Part shown: in pieces, positions 24,803-38,901 of the stretch
How positions within the stretch are numbered: the first letter of the stretch is position 1
How the letters are laid out: every line of letters starts with the position of its first letter
Origin: Glandiceps talaboti
Taxonomy: Eukaryota; Hemichordata; Enteropneusta; Spengelidae
DNA: 55,000 bases
Direction of reading: 5' to 3'
Assembly: GCF_964340395.1 (NCBI RefSeq)
Contig: NC_135553.1
Location: 9,385,001 to 9,440,000, forward strand
Program-made: the position numbers and the translations under genes
The notes under the pieces: generated by a model
The model's input: the letters and a program-made list of their open reading frames with translations, nothing else
Database searches by the model: none
What the model was told of the DNA's origin: nothing

Positions 24803-26128
24803 CCCAAAAAAATGACTGAACACATGTCAAATGTGGCATTTACTAGATTTGGAAGTTGAGTAAATTACCAAGGTGACAGTTTAGTGCACAAAATCACGTG
24901 TAGGTACTACGTTGATAGCAGAATTCAATAAAAACTATACTATTACGCAGAAATTTTATTTAACCTTGTCTTTATGACATAGTAAAGAGAAAATATGATA
25001 TACTCAAATATGACAAAAATAAGCAATTTAATTTGATTTCTTTAAAAGGGGTGTCAGACTATCCGTCTCAGTCCTCTTTGCAATGCTAAAAATACATAAT
25101 GGGTAAATGACAATAACAACTACAACCATTTACGTCACGGCTAGAACGACAACACATCACAAAAATTAACATGAAAATAACAATAACAAGTATTACAAAG
25201 TTTTCGGATGCTAAATAACATTTAGATGAAATTTTCGTAAAAAGTTTCTGAGGCTAGAAATTGCACTAATTTGTGGATTTTACATGAAAAAAGGAAGCAC
25301 TTACAGCTTTATGTAATGTATGATCAGACACTGATAAGTTTATGACTATCAATTATCACAGCCTGTATTAATATCCACCAAAGATTAAATATACACTAGC
25401 TATAAGTGGGATACATGTGTTAATCTTTTATCAGACCATCAATAATGTATTCACTGAAAATTGTAAAAAAACAAACAAACCAATACATGTAATTAGACAT
25501 GATTGTACGTATCAATTAGTCTAAGAGGTCTATACGTAGTACAGTAATAAGTTGGCCATGGGACGCTCACGTTTGGGTGTGGGCCTAAAAGTCAATTGGA
25601 TTGATTGGATATAGTGTACTATATGCTATGTCACTATGTGTACTGCAACTCAAATAGGTTTAACTACAGTCGATTCAATACTATACTGTACTGTACGGGG
25701 TGTACAATGATACGAAGTCGTTGTATCTAACAAAACAGCTTCCAAAAACATTCCAGTTGCAGCTAGTTCAGTTTTAAGGTTGCGTAGAAAATTAGGATTG
25801 TAATCTAGATCTTCACTTTAATAGGTCTGCCACATTTGCTGAACCATACAACTACAGATAATGTCACCAGCAATGCACATTGTATGGGTATATTCAAGTA
25901 TATGACGGGCCTAATTTTCTATTTGTTGCACAATAACTTAAGAAGAAACGAGTAGAAGTTGCACTATGTATTTTCCAAGATGAGAACAGTGGGCTACAGT
26001 GGTGTCGGTGAGAATTAACCTATTTCCTACACAATGGCTCGTAATATCACAGCAATGCACTTTTCATACGTAGTTCATATCATGCTCTCGTTTGAAATGT
26101 TTATTAAAAAGGATTTTGTGCATTTTAC

Positions 26129-26312
26129 ATGTACGTACGTACGTACATACATACATACATACATACATACATACATACATACATACATACATACATACAC
26201 ACGTACGTACGTACGTACATACATACATACATACATACATACATACATACATACATACATACATACATACATACATACATACATACCTACCTACCTACCT
26301 ACCTACCTATAT

Positions 26313-26345
<33 letters not shown>

Positions 26346-26466
26346 TACCTACCTACCTACCTACCTACCTACCTACCTACCTACATACATACATACATAC
26401 ATACACACACACATACATACATACATACATACATACGCACACACATACATACATACATACATACAT

Positions 26467-26497
<31 letters not shown>

Positions 26498-26597
26498 TAC
26501 ATACATACATACATACATACATACATACATACATACATACATACATACATACATACATACATACATACATACATACATACATACATACATACATACT
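26129..26597. repeat. Long (CATA)n array with CGTA, CCTA and CACA variants
   Basis: About 470 bp of tetranucleotide units. It is followed at 26789 by the reverse-complement motif, so the two arrays can pair. Confidence 0.97.
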
Positions 26598-26785
26598 TTT
26601 TATTATCCTGACAAAGGTCATGGTCAACCATTGTTACCGACGAGACTGACCAGTAGTACAGACATGACGTCATTCACATCGTAAATCGTAGTGATCATAA
26701 AGATAAAGTAGCCGGACCTCTTGACATAATTTATAGCATTTAGTAAAGTAGGCAATCGAAATGACGTAATGACTGTGATAATACT

Positions 26786-26788
<3 letters not shown>

Positions 26789-26817
<29 letters not shown>

Positions 26818-26965
26818 TGTATGTATGTATGTATGTATGTATGTATGTATGTATGTATGTATGTATGTATGTATGTATGTATGTGTGTGTGTGCATGTAT
26901 GTATGCATGTATGTATGTATGTATGTATGTATGTATGTATGTGTGTATGTATGTATGTATGTATG

Positions 26966-26997
<32 letters not shown>

Positions 26998-27062
26998 TGT
27001 ATGTATGTATGTATGTATGTATGTATGTATGTATGTATGTATGTATTTATCTATCTATCTAT
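26789..27062. repeat. Long (TATG)n array
   Basis: About 270 bp of TATG/TGTA units ending in ATCT units. It is complementary to the array at 26129-26597 across a 190-bp unique spacer. Confidence 0.97.
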
Positions 27063-27737
27063 GTGTGTTTTCCCTTAACACAAATTGATCTGGGTGACAA
27101 ATTGACGATAGTAGGCATGATGGTGTAAGGTCGTGTATAACTTGATATATAGATGTGTTAACAAATAAATCTCGACACTAAAGCAAACAAGAGCTATACG
27201 AATATCGATAGGGGTCCGCGTGTCTGGCGCTGTTGGGACTTAACTTGTCCTGACCATATGGGTCAGAAGTGACACATGAACTCTGACGAATTAAACACAT
27301 TGTGTTGACACTATGCCGGCAATTAGTTGTGCGTTGGTATTGAATGAAACACATGTTAGGTTAACTGTAGGCAGCATGACATCGGTTTCGTACGGATTGT
27401 GGATATAATTAAAACTAAACTTAGACAACAAAATGAAGTTCATGCGCATATTTTCGACAAAAAGAGGCATGTGGTATGCATGTTAAAATGTTAGCAAAGC
27501 AATTTTAAAGTGAGACACAAATGTTGTCGCATATAAAATTTACAACTGAAAATAAATTCAATAAAGTTTATTTTGGCGGGCAACTATCACTGTGGTTAGC
27601 CAACAATAAAAAAGCAGCCTCCGGAGCTTTTGAAATGGGGTGACCTCTAAGTACGTGCTAAAATATATTCTCTCATAGGTAAAACCCCCGATACGTGCAC
27701 CCGACAATGATGACTCCAAAACAACAGCGCTATTATC

Positions 27738-27959
27738 TTGGTAGTGGAGTGCACCTCCCCAATCAATCGTAGTTATGTGTATGTTGATTCAGTTATCACA
27801 CCTGAAAAATGGTATAATCTAGTGGCGGCCATCAACCACTTTTTAACTATAATGAAGAACGGTTCCAAAACCTGCCAGAGGTGCATTGAAAATGCCAACT
27901 TGACAAGTTGGTATGACAGTCTAACAGAAAAAAATAATGGACACATAGAATGGCCGTGA
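27738..27959 (+). other. Uncertain open frame in the big intron
   Basis: A 73-codon plus-strand frame contains PEKWYNLVAAINHFLTIMKN and a CQRC pair. I do not recognise it, and there is no clear exon structure around it. Confidence 0.1.
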
Positions 27960-30643
27960 CCAGGGGCTACGCAAGTATGACTACTTTGGCTTGCAAAACC
28001 TCGCCAAGCACTATACATTGGGTACCAGGGTGGTATGTTTCCAGCGTTACCGTCCCAATACGGCTAACATTTTAATTCTTCGTAAAACTCCTTAGACAGG
28101 AACATTACACCATTAAGATGTTTACAACTGGTCGTCTCCAGTAACTTTGGCGGTCATAATCTGTGTTTTGGGTACGAGTATATAGATTTGAGATCAAGTA
28201 TCACGTATTATCAACATTGAGTATCCGTCGTAATATGCTTTCTTCAAAGTCTATATTCTTCATCAATGGTACTGCGTAACTTACTACAAGCTGTAGTGTA
28301 ATTAGAACTTTTTAACGCTATGCTCAGGAATGCCAATGGCGCATTAGGAAACTATATGAACACTCTATATGCCGTTACTAAGTTGTCTTAAATGCTTTTC
28401 GTCTCATCCTAATGCTTGATATTTGTAAAAAATGGAAGTAATTTTCCACATTCATGGTCTCATGTTGTTTACAGTATCCCCACCCTTGACCTTTTTTACT
28501 GTGGTAAAGGTATTGCATGGCCCTAAATGAAATATATAATGCATTCTTCACAATCGGCTCTTAATTCAGTTCAGTTGACCGGAAATGACCTTTAGGGCAG
28601 CTACCAACAGTCTCGCTGGCTGCTGCACACACACAGATTGATCCATTTTTAAACTCTTCTGTCCCACACCCACCATTTTCAAACTATGTTTTGTCGGAAA
28701 TCTGGTTTTATCAATACAGTTGGCACGACAACCCACACCTTTATATTTTGTATAGAAATGGGCAACCTTGAATTGCTCTATGCTTGTCTATGGCTTGATC
28801 TACGACCTGCGGAGCTGCTATTAATGATAGTGATACACACATCGATAATATGACCTCAGATATGGTGTCAACGTTGAATTCCTACCTCACTTCTCAGTAG
28901 CTTGCCCCATTACCCTTATGTCAGTTGCTATTGCATACTTACCTGATTTCTGGACCAGCATGGCCACAAGCACCGATATCAGAGCTGAGTGTATTACAGC
29001 CATGTTCATTTGCCTGGTCTTTAGTATAGGATTTGCCCCTATGTATCACAAATACTTGGAGTTCCTAAAGTTGGTCGACCGATCGACCGATCTGCCACTG
29101 GTCGACTGAGCTAGCTTCGGTTTGGTAAACACGGGAAATATACCAGTTGTAAATCAAGTGTTCACTTCCTTTCCGGTATTTTTGGATATTTCCTCGAAAA
29201 AAATATAGGCGTCGTTAACCCGCTCACTATTTACCGAGAACGCTTAGATGTGGGCACACACTAAAAAGTGGAAAAATACAATGCCTCAGGAACAGAGACA
29301 GACTGCCCTCTGACTTGACGAATCCCCTACGACTTGATAGTTCGCTGCTGTGTTTACTCTAAACTGTATCATATCTTGAATACACCACACACAGTCACGT
29401 CACTAGTCCACCGCTCATTTCTTGCTGGCTGTCTCAGAAAGCGCCTGTTTACATGCGATGCAATGTATGTCTTGTATAAAGTTGTCGATCAGCTGCTAGC
29501 TGCTATCGAGTCTTTGCCAGGCACAGCTGACAAGAGCGAGACACTTGTGTCACTAGCACGTTTTTTTAGCGGCTGTATGGAGTAGGGTCAGGGCTCATAC
29601 ATTGTTATTGACAGATGCATACCGGGAGGAGGGGGGGGGTTCTAGTGTTAAGGGTTTGACCATACTATTTGAATTAGTGGGTAAGAAGGTTTTTTTTAAA
29701 GTAGTTAAGTTGAAAACATTGCCAAGAAAAGAATAATATGGAAAGTGGATAAAGAAACTATATACTTCATTTTCCTATACGTTTGCTAATTTTGTCGACG
29801 TTTTCATTTATTCAGAAATGCTGCTGAAGTTAAATAGTGATATATACCATACCATTCGCAGGAATGGAGTCCGTCTAATTCATGTTGGGTAATTAGAGCT
29901 GCCAGTATTTGAATTTAAAAAGTTAACCACGACAAATGACGGTATCCTGTGTTTCTCTTTCAGAAGTAAACTATGTTTTGCTTTTGATTTTTTGTGTTTT
30001 TTTGGAGGGAGGCGCAATTAAATTCCCACCCTAACCGATTTTAATTAAGGACTATTCCTTGAAATATTTCGGTTCGTCAGTTTAAGGACGCCCTCTATCT
30101 TGATATAGCTAAAATAGTAGAACCAGGCGTATGTGTATGTTAGGGAGCTTTCAGTATTTACAAAGGGGGGGGGGGGGAGTGTGGGTGTCCCCCTTTACAA
30201 ATCGGCTCTTGGGGGAGGGCCATATTTTCGAAATGGGATTAGGGGAGAGTTACATTTTGCTTTGACTCACTGTATTGTCTAACTGTTACATTACATTATT
30301 TGGGGGGTTTTGTCATCCCATCGCTGCCACCGGTTCCAAATTCTATTGCTGCCCCTTGAGTTAGGGTTAAGCTTAGGGTTATGGTTAGGTACCATAATAT
30401 CAGCCTATATCAATCACACTGCTGTTGACAACCAAGTATTAATAGTCAGTTGTGGTGTGAGGAGAGGAGTGGGTCTCACAGGTGTAAAACGGGAACAGTT
30501 GGGTAAGATACTAGGAATAATGTTGTGGAAATCATGACCTCGGTCCCGACAATATCGGGAGAGTGCCAATCCAATCGTTGGGAGTCGTGGCTTTAAGCTC
30601 AGCCAATGAGATCCAAACACAGGATTTTATTTATGCAGTGCCT

Positions 30644-30645
<2 letters not shown>

Positions 30646-30724
<79 letters not shown>
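30646..30724. repeat. (CA)n microsatellite
   Basis: Nearly 80 bp of CA units with one CG interruption. Confidence 0.97.
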
Positions 30725-30725
<1 letters not shown>

Positions 30726-31200
30726 CCACATGGCGATGGCGGCAGTAGTGGAAAATAACCAATGCATTTAAAACTTTCATCATGGTGGCAGTGGGATTAC
30801 ATCCTTACAATTGATTCTAGGACTCGATGTTTTACATTTCTGACAGCATTTTGACTCACGTTTTGAACATTTTTAACAGGGAAAGGGTCATGTTTAAAGA
30901 AGAAAGTTGAGGGAGGTCCACTTATTAGCACGACGGAATCAGGGGGAGGATCACATTTTACACGACAGCATGATCCTGATTCCCCCTTGTAATTACTGGT
31001 CTCCCTTATAGTCTGGTCATTCTAACTGGCCGGGGGTGTTTTTGAGTTGAAAATGGATTTTTTCAAACTGACTCCCAGCTCTGATAACCCCAAATTAACT
31101 TGACCGTCCCCTCCCAGTATACGTAAAGACCACGTTTTTCCAATATGACCCCACCCATGCTTATTTTACAAGACTATTTAATTTAATATCGTTGTGAAAG

Positions 31201-31442
31201 GGTTGTTGGTGGCCGAGTAGTTAAACCACTTGCCTCTTACCACTGCGGTAGGGTTCGAACCCCATTCAGGGTTCGATTAAATTTACCACGTTGTAAGTAA
31301 GAAGAGTGTCGTTCAGTTTGACTCGCAGGTTTTCCCCGGGTACTCCGGTTTCCCCCTGCATTAACAGGAGGGATGGCCCTCACTGGACTTCTTGGGTGAC
31401 AAGACTTGCTTAAAGAACTATCAATAAAGATTATTATTAAAC
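31201..31442 (+). mobile_element. tRNA-derived SINE
   Basis: The head carries an A box (TGGCCGAGTAGTTAA, as in Leu/Ser tRNAs) and a B box (GGGTTCGAACCC at 31251-31262) with tRNA-like spacing. The body has GTTTTCCCCGGGTACTCCGG and CCCCCTGCATTAACA, and the tail is an ATT-rich stretch. This is a typical RNA polymerase III retroposon layout. Confidence 0.8.
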
Positions 31443-32767
31443 TTTACTCATTTGAAGTTTGATAGACATTTGGAATTGATAAACAGAATTGTATTTTGGT
31501 GAACCATTTGTAACCAACAGTAATGACATCATACTCAACTAACTGTATATGAATTTTATATCTTATGCATGCTTATCAATCACCTTTAATCATTAATGTT
31601 ATATTTGAATCCAATTATTATAATTGGTAGAGTTAAATAGAGAGGAGTCAAACCCTCATACTCAAAACAAATAAAACAGAGTAACTAAACGTAATAGCGT
31701 TACTGTTGCTAGAGTTTACCTTGTGCTTAAACTGTCATTATGAACTGGACTTCTAATTTAGTTTTTACCCACTACACTCTGTTTGTTGTTTAGTAGCAAA
31801 TGTACACAAACACTCGTGTGTAATGACCTTGATCTCGTTGTCGGGGTCATCATCAGTCTAACCGTTCCCACAGGTACAATAAAAGCTATCGACGGTGCTT
31901 CGAAGTCTTTAAGTGTTCGAACTTTATGTGTAATGGCAGTCATGCGGAATGATTGCTTAAAGGCGGCTTTGTGTTGTGTTAAGAATACTCATCGACAAGA
32001 GAATGTCCCTTTGGTAACGATTTGTGTCGAGGCCATGGGTTTTGGATTTGACTTGAAACACCGCACAAACGAATATTACCTACTGTCAATGTGTCATGAC
32101 TATTGCTACAAGTACGGGTAGTGGTGACCCGACCCTATCGCAATCTCTAATAGATATCAACCCGGGATATCAACACACGTCACTTCCGCCTGTCCTCTAG
32201 ACTAGTACTCAGGCTAACACTGCAGGTGCGTGGCATGGTCCTCGTTAATCATAAATTCGGATCAAAAAGCACTGTAAAGTTGTATGAAAACACGCTGGAT
32301 TTTAATGCTGTACACACTTCAGCGTCCGAACTTTTGACACAGACATGCGCGGGTCAGTCTAACGTCTATCCCGCAAGATCACAGGGTCGTCTCATTTGTA
32401 CCCATAGCGACTGTGTAGGTTAAGAATTTCTGTTATGTTGCTACCGATGAAGTGACATGTAAACGACTGAATTGTTTGGTGGAAATGTAATCAAAGATTT
32501 GAAACATATTTTGAAGAGAGAGAAAAAAAACAAGAGGCATTGTCAAATTTAAGTTCCTAAAGCTATGTGTATACATGTATATGCTGTACAGTGACAAATA
32601 TTCTAGAAATGGGTTAGTGTACTATGATTTGTGGATAACTTCAAAAAGATATGGATTTGTAACCCCCTTCCCCCGAAAATAGTTAAAGCTATCGCTTCAA
32701 TTCCTGTTCTTGCATTTCTGTTATCTTAGTAATGGTCATCAATGAAGCCATTGAATAACACAGGACC

Positions 32768-32963
32768 CAATCTGATTAAAATCTGATGTGGTGAAAGTGG
32801 CTAGATGCCTTTATTTACCTCTATTTCCGTCGTTTTGTGTCGTTTGTTTTGTTCTGGGTTGCTCACTCAGAACAAAATAAACGATACAAAACGATGGAAA
32901 TGGAGGTAAAAACAGTGTAAAGGCATCTAGCCGCTTTCACCACATCAGATTTTAATCAGATTG
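32768..32963. mobile_element. Foldback MITE with CAATCTGATTAAAATC ends, copy 1
   Basis: Arms at 32768-32856 and 32868-32963 are inverted copies around an 11-bp loop. Flanking 9-mers CACAGGACC and CATAGGAAC agree at seven of nine positions, consistent with an aged 9-bp target duplication. Confidence 0.85.
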
Positions 32964-34437
32964 CATAGGAACGTTCTTTTTTCTGGAGTAACTTTTTCCC
33001 ACCCCAATTTTACTTAGACACCTTTACGTGGATTATAACATAGTGCGTTTTACTGGGAAGGTGACATGTTTGACAATAAACACCATAGAGCGAATATTTA
33101 CAGAACTTACACTAATTTTAGCAGTTTTGTTCCAGTCCTCATAACTTATATAATCCGGCATGGAGTAAAATGTAAAAGAGAAAAGAGACACAGTTTATGG
33201 ACGCCTAAACTAAAGGAGAAAATCTACAAATTTTTTCACAGTCTCCCCTCCTCTCGCTCCCCAAAATGTCATGGCCCCAAACTAAATCTAAGAATTTTGG
33301 TAGACCCACACCGAACGCTATTTTTATTTTTATATACATACAACACTGCAGTACTCCGCATGTTGGTGATGTGCATGTTGTATATAGTACTGACAGTGAG
33401 GAGGTTGTTTATGGGATGATAACGTTGGAGTTGAAGTTGATCATCGATAGACAAAGCACTTATATACAACCATACACAATCTATAATGTTGTTACTCCCT
33501 ACAGACCGTACAGTAAACTGAGTTCAGTGTGTCGTTCACAATAGAAACTCATCCCAGATGAAAACTCTATCATTGTTTGTATTTCTCAAAGTGGTTCAAC
33601 GTTCCATACACTGTCCGGAAATCGCTAATAGGCTGACTTTTCAGACAAACATATCCAAAACCATGATGAGTTAGTAGTGGTTATCAACCAAAGGTAGACA
33701 GCAAAAGTCTAAACTGAGTTACTGTTCGGCTTTTTACAAACACTTTACTGCGCAACAATGACTTTGAAAAAAGCCCCACTGCTCAATTGTCGTAGGTGCA
33801 ATTATTCATTGAAAGTTACAGCCAAGTTAACAAATGAATTTACAAACATTACAAGAAAAGATTCTGTGAATGTCATCATTGAGTAATTTCACGTTCCGTT
33901 AGTCATGGCAAGACATGACGTGGTATTGAACTGTTCTGCTATATTCACTGCTTGGTTGTGTATTGATGTATGAGTACTATATTACTGAAGTTCCAACCTT
34001 GTAACCTGTTTATTGAGGCACATTCACTCCAAATATTAATGGTTTGTAACTTTTGTTTCGGGTTATGATTGTCAACTAACAGTGACTATCAGTCATTCAC
34101 TGATGGGTACTTCAGTGATTGATGACTGGTACAGGTCAACATTTCACTAGAGAAACAACCCCATTTGTAACGACCCAGTAACGTTAGTACCCTAATTCAT
34201 CAGTATTCAGCTAGTTATCCTCACCTGTTTGTTTTCTCATCCAAAAGAGATTATCTCAGCAGTTTAATGTTCTGACTTAAGAGAAACCGATAATACTTAA
34301 TTTATTTTCCAACTGAGGAATGATACGACGACTATCGGCTTCTACCGGTAATTAGGCACTTGTGTTTCCTCGTACTTGGTCGATGTCGTTGTCTTAGCTT
34401 GGCTAAATTAGCTGTGTTGTTCCTTCAAAAAGTTTTA

Positions 34438-34700
34438 GAGGAGAAGTGAAGATGCCTTGGTGTATCACTCATGGGTATTGATAATTTTTACACGATGTTT
34501 TTGATTGGGTAAAGGATCCTGTTGTGTCTATCTTTGAGTTAAAAACACCATGTTCCATTAGTGACACACACAAGGCAACTTCTCCTGTACCAAACATTTC
34601 TATCACCTTGGTCCTAGTCGTTCATTGTATGATTAACGACGCTGCTAGGGTCAGATCCAGGGCGCGAGTTACACTAGGGCTGTTTTTACAGACAGAGAGT
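34438..34700 (+). repeat. Interspersed repeat family B
   Basis: It shares GAGAAGTGAAGATGCCTTGG with 23410-23450 and GATTGGGTAA-GGATCCTG with 24254-24275. At the other locus these blocks are separated by the element at 23641-24117. Confidence 0.6.
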
Positions 34701-35011
34701 ATCATCATTTAATATGCATTAACTCAGTCAAAGTCGGATAGTGAATGTTGCAAAATACTAAAGGTAAAATGAAGGGCTGCCTATATGTTTATAATTGTTC
34801 ATTTGTCTTTTTTTTCTCGTTAGTGCCACCGAAAGATGTAGTTTTCCATACAAAGATGAAATAAATTTAAAGCTAATGGTGAATACTTTTTCAAATAATA
34901 TCATCTAATGAATAATAACCAATTACAAATGAGCTACATCGTTTACCTTCTTATACCATAGAAGCAAGTAGTTAATCTGAAATAAAACACCGCCTGATTC
35001 GGTCAAAATCA

Positions 35012-35177
35012 TTTTGCTACATTTTATCGTCTGCTTCAACAAAGTCTTACCAACAGTGTTACATTGTGTTGTCTGGCTCAACAAAAGTCTTACCAACTGA
35101 GATATTTGTGGGAGAAGGCGATAAAATATAGCACTGTAAGTAAGATTTTTATCGAACCAGATTATGAAATGTAGCAG
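35012..35177. mobile_element. TGTAGCAATGTT family, copy 3
   Basis: It begins TTTTGCTACATTTTATCGTC and ends with inverted GATTATGAAATGTAGCAG. Units are more diverged than at 19866-20111. Confidence 0.65.
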
Positions 35178-35814
35178 TCCTAAATTGTCGTCATGGTTGA
35201 GCCTATTGTACAAGTGAGCACGAACATTTTTCATCAGTAGAATAAATATGGTATATAAATACTTTGACAAATCGAGGTATGAATGCGAACCTACGACGTC
35301 CAACAAAACTATTAATGCAAGCGACATTTTATGATTTGTGCAAGGGTGTCTGTACCACTGTACGAACTTAATTCCTGCATTTTGAATCATCTAAGGCGAG
35401 ATCCGTGTTCAAGAGTTCTCTTTCAAAATATATTTTCCCCTTCTTTCTTTTTAATAACAGTTATTTTCAACTTCATCATGGAACAGTTTTTAAGCATCAA
35501 ACTCCAAGTCTTACAATTAACATAAAGAGGTCTGAAATTTATTGATGTATTGTTGAATTTACGATAACAGGTGTTCTTTGCATGCTCAGATATGTAGGTG
35601 ACCCGTCTTTGTGATCGATCTGACCATAGACCCTCCACGTCTATGATCTGACCTGTTTAAATCAACAGGAAACACTTAGTATACGGTGATTCATCACTAT
35701 GTCAATGTTTGTGACGTCATACTAAACAATACACTTATTGTACGTTTCCTGACATTGTTTGTAACTAATAATGCCCAGAGTTTAAGATAGAGATCCGTGT
35801 CCCATATCTCAAAT

Positions 35815-35983
35815 CAATCTGATTAAAATCCTATGTAGATGTCGGCTAATCGTTCATTGCTATTTTACCTTCGTTATTTTGCCTGAATTGACCTTCTTGG
35901 TACATGTTTACATTTTTTAGCCTGATCGCCTCCTATAGCAATGAACGATTAGCCGATATCTACATCGGATTTTAATCAGATTG
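35815..35983. mobile_element. Foldback MITE with CAATCTGATTAAAATC ends, copy 2
   Basis: Arms of about 50 bp (CAATCTGATTAAAATCC...TTCATTGCTAT and its inverse) are flanked by exact 9-bp direct repeats ATCTCAAAT at 35806-35814 and 35984-35992. A 9-bp duplication with long inverted ends fits Mutator-like elements. Confidence 0.88.
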
Positions 35984-35997
35984 ATCTCAAATATACA

Positions 35998-36710
35998 GGT
36001 ACCGGATGTAACGATATTTTATTATAGGCTATTGTCTTGTCTGCCCAAGTAAACTAAGTTAACCTGAACCACGCATTATTGGATCTTCAGATATACATCA
36101 CTAATTTAACTTTAATCTAATCTAATCTTATCTTAATTCCGGAAAGATGTTGGGTACAGGATGTGATGATGATGTTGTTATTGTCTTGTCTGCGCGCCCA
36201 AGTTGCTAAGTTTACCTGATTTTCATATCTTTACTTATGTACTCATAACATTAGCCTATTTCATTGTAGTGTTCTTTGATATCAGTACTACAATAATACA
36301 CCCATTGAGTAGAATTGTCAAATTTATGTACGGTTGTAATAAAGTTATATATCACCTATATATCATCTTTACCTGCTAACCCCCCCCCCCCTCCCCTTCG
36401 CCTGGCATCAACACTCCCCCTCCCCCTTCTCGCATTATCAGAACTGAGATATATACATCACTATCTTAACTCTAATCTCCGGAAAGAAGTTGGGGTGCAG
36501 GATGTGACGATATTGTACAATAGTATTATCTTGTCTGACTAAATTACTAAGTTCATCCTCTGACAACTTGTATCAAGTTTACCTGATTTATCTAGGGTTA
36601 CCGGATAACACACAATAATCACTCCCAGCATATTATCAGCTCTGAGATATACATCACTAACTTATCATTAATCTTATCTTTCTTCCAGAAAGGTTAGGGT
36701 CGATAATAGA
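35998..36710 (+). repeat. Degenerate tandem repeat
   Basis: Blocks GATATACATCACTA, TCTAATCT, TCCGGAAAGA-GTTGGG and TTATTGTCTTGTCTGC recur three times at uneven spacing. Confidence 0.7.
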
Positions 36711-36999
36711 ACAATGGACAACAAGACAACGTACAGCATCGCGAAAGAATTACTGTGGCTAATACATCATGCTATGGCACGCGATACAGGAGACGCAAAC
36801 ACACACACATACACACACACACACACATGCAATATAATCACAACACAATGCCAAAAACAGTTGATGTTCAGATTTGTAACATCGAAATGAAAGATAAAAC
36901 TTGAGGTACTCTTATTTTTACACAAATTCAGATAATTTGAATATTGAAATGTTCCTAAATTCACAATATTTTGACAAACATTTATATAATATTTATTTT

Positions 37000-37156
37000 A
37001 AAAAAAGACGACGAAGAAGCAAACTATGAATTCGAAAATAAAATATATAGACCTGAAACGCATAATTTTCTGGGACCACTATGGTTTGACTTGTTCCCCA
37101 AGACTGGTATACCGGAAGAACTGAAAGATGAGGGTACGGGATACCAAAATATTTGA
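37000..37156 (+). other. Acidic coding-looking stretch, unknown
   Basis: The plus-strand frame contains EEANYEFENKIYRPETHNFL and LWFDLFPKTGIPEELKDEG before a stop. Composition looks protein-like (acidic, with aromatic and Pro residues), but I recognise no family. A degraded exon or retroposed fragment is possible. Confidence 0.2.
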
Positions 37157-38901
37157 GGGCACAACGACGATAGAGGGCAGTCGAAGTCCATCAACTGCTA
37201 TTTTCTAATATACGAGACGGTGAGACGTATCCTATATACACATTTTTACTTGAAAATTTCTTTCAATTTCAGACTCGGGGAAATATTTTCTTACTTTTGT
37301 AATAACTTACTGCCTGTCTAACAGTGAATATTTCAGAGTGAACATAAACAGATTAATAAATTATTCATTTATGCAGCCATGGTAAATTTTTAGGGTCGCT
37401 ATATCAATGACACTTGAAATCCGATGATGTATGTTCTCAGGTACAGATGTTTCCGAGAATGTCTTTCTCATTGTCAGATAGTCATTAATTCAATCTATTT
37501 GATTTTTAGACTGTTAGGGCTGACGTGTCCAAAGGGATCACGTGATCTTTTCACATCATTATATACTTGGATTCTGCTGATGTGAAGTTAGAGTTGTATC
37601 TACTCTCTGCAGTGATACAATTATATTGTAAACTAACTACTGGTGGAAAACAAGCGCAGCGACAGTTCGGTAAGTAATTGAAATTTATACATCTAGATAG
37701 ATCACATTAGTTCTCAGAATATCACCAAATATTGTACATTCCAGCGTTTTCAGTATTTTTGTAACTTACAACATTGAACATCAAAGTACAGTCTGAGCTA
37801 TATATCGTAAGTTTGTGTGTAGTTAACACATGCCTGAAGTAGTACAACCCTGGCGATGCTGACGAGACGTGATCGAAAATTCGGAATTCGCTTCCAAATT
37901 TCTTTTGACTACGTGAGTCCAAATTTTGATTTGATACTCTCGAAGTTGTTTCTTATTCCAAATCGAATCTGCTTCAGTTTTACTTAGCCTTTGTAAAAGT
38001 AATACTTATAATAGCTGACTGATACAAAACATGTATACGAATAGAACATTTTTAGGAAAGCTGTGGAGTTGTTTTATTGAGACTATCCAGTCCACTACTA
38101 TTTTTTAAATCTAAAACGAAAATCTGGTCGTTAGATGTTTTCGTTTATTTTTGATACCGATACATAAGTTATAACGGCACATAGCGGTTTTCGTGTGTCA
38201 AACTATTATTATATTACTACGCTTATGTACAGAATTCTTATCTCGAAGAAGAAAAAAATCAACAAAGATAATTCCCAGATGGCTTTTTCCAAAGGAAGAA
38301 CTGATGGGGTGGATGGGGGTTACGTTAGCGATGTCTCGAGAAACCTTATTGGTCAGAGCGGGCATTCTATAACAAGGTATCACACTGAAACATGTAAAAA
38401 AGAATGTAATTACACGAATTCACACACACAAATATAGAAAATCATTGGGATATTTCGTTCCGAATATGTGCCTATATCACCCACCGATGTTACGTTGCCA
38501 GTCTCAGAAATTGGCGGGAATAATATTTGCAAACGCATATTTGTGCGAAACTGCATCTGAGTAATACTAATTAGTTCTCGTACCACAACCACGGTTCTAA
38601 TTACTTACAAGTAACATTTCGCCTGTTCAGGTTGACAAGTTTTGTCAAACTGTCCGTTTGCTCGCGATGCTGACTTTACCGCTACGTTATTTAAATCTGC
38701 CAGCAGTTTCGCCAACCCCCCCCCCCCCCTCCCCCACCACAATATAATGTGCAATGTGTATATTGAGTGTGTAGAGGAGGAGTCGAAAGTTAGAAAAGGA
38801 AGAATTGCTACCAATACAGTATCTTTCCCTTTCGTCGCTGACGTGTGACAACAGTTAAAACCACCTTGACTCTGAATGTACCATAATTTCCATGTACCTA
38901 C

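Noticed and set aside
26034-26684. 216-codon open frame of Tyr-Ile-His-Thr repeats
   Set aside because: It is translation of the (CATA)n array, open in all frames because the repeat lacks stops.
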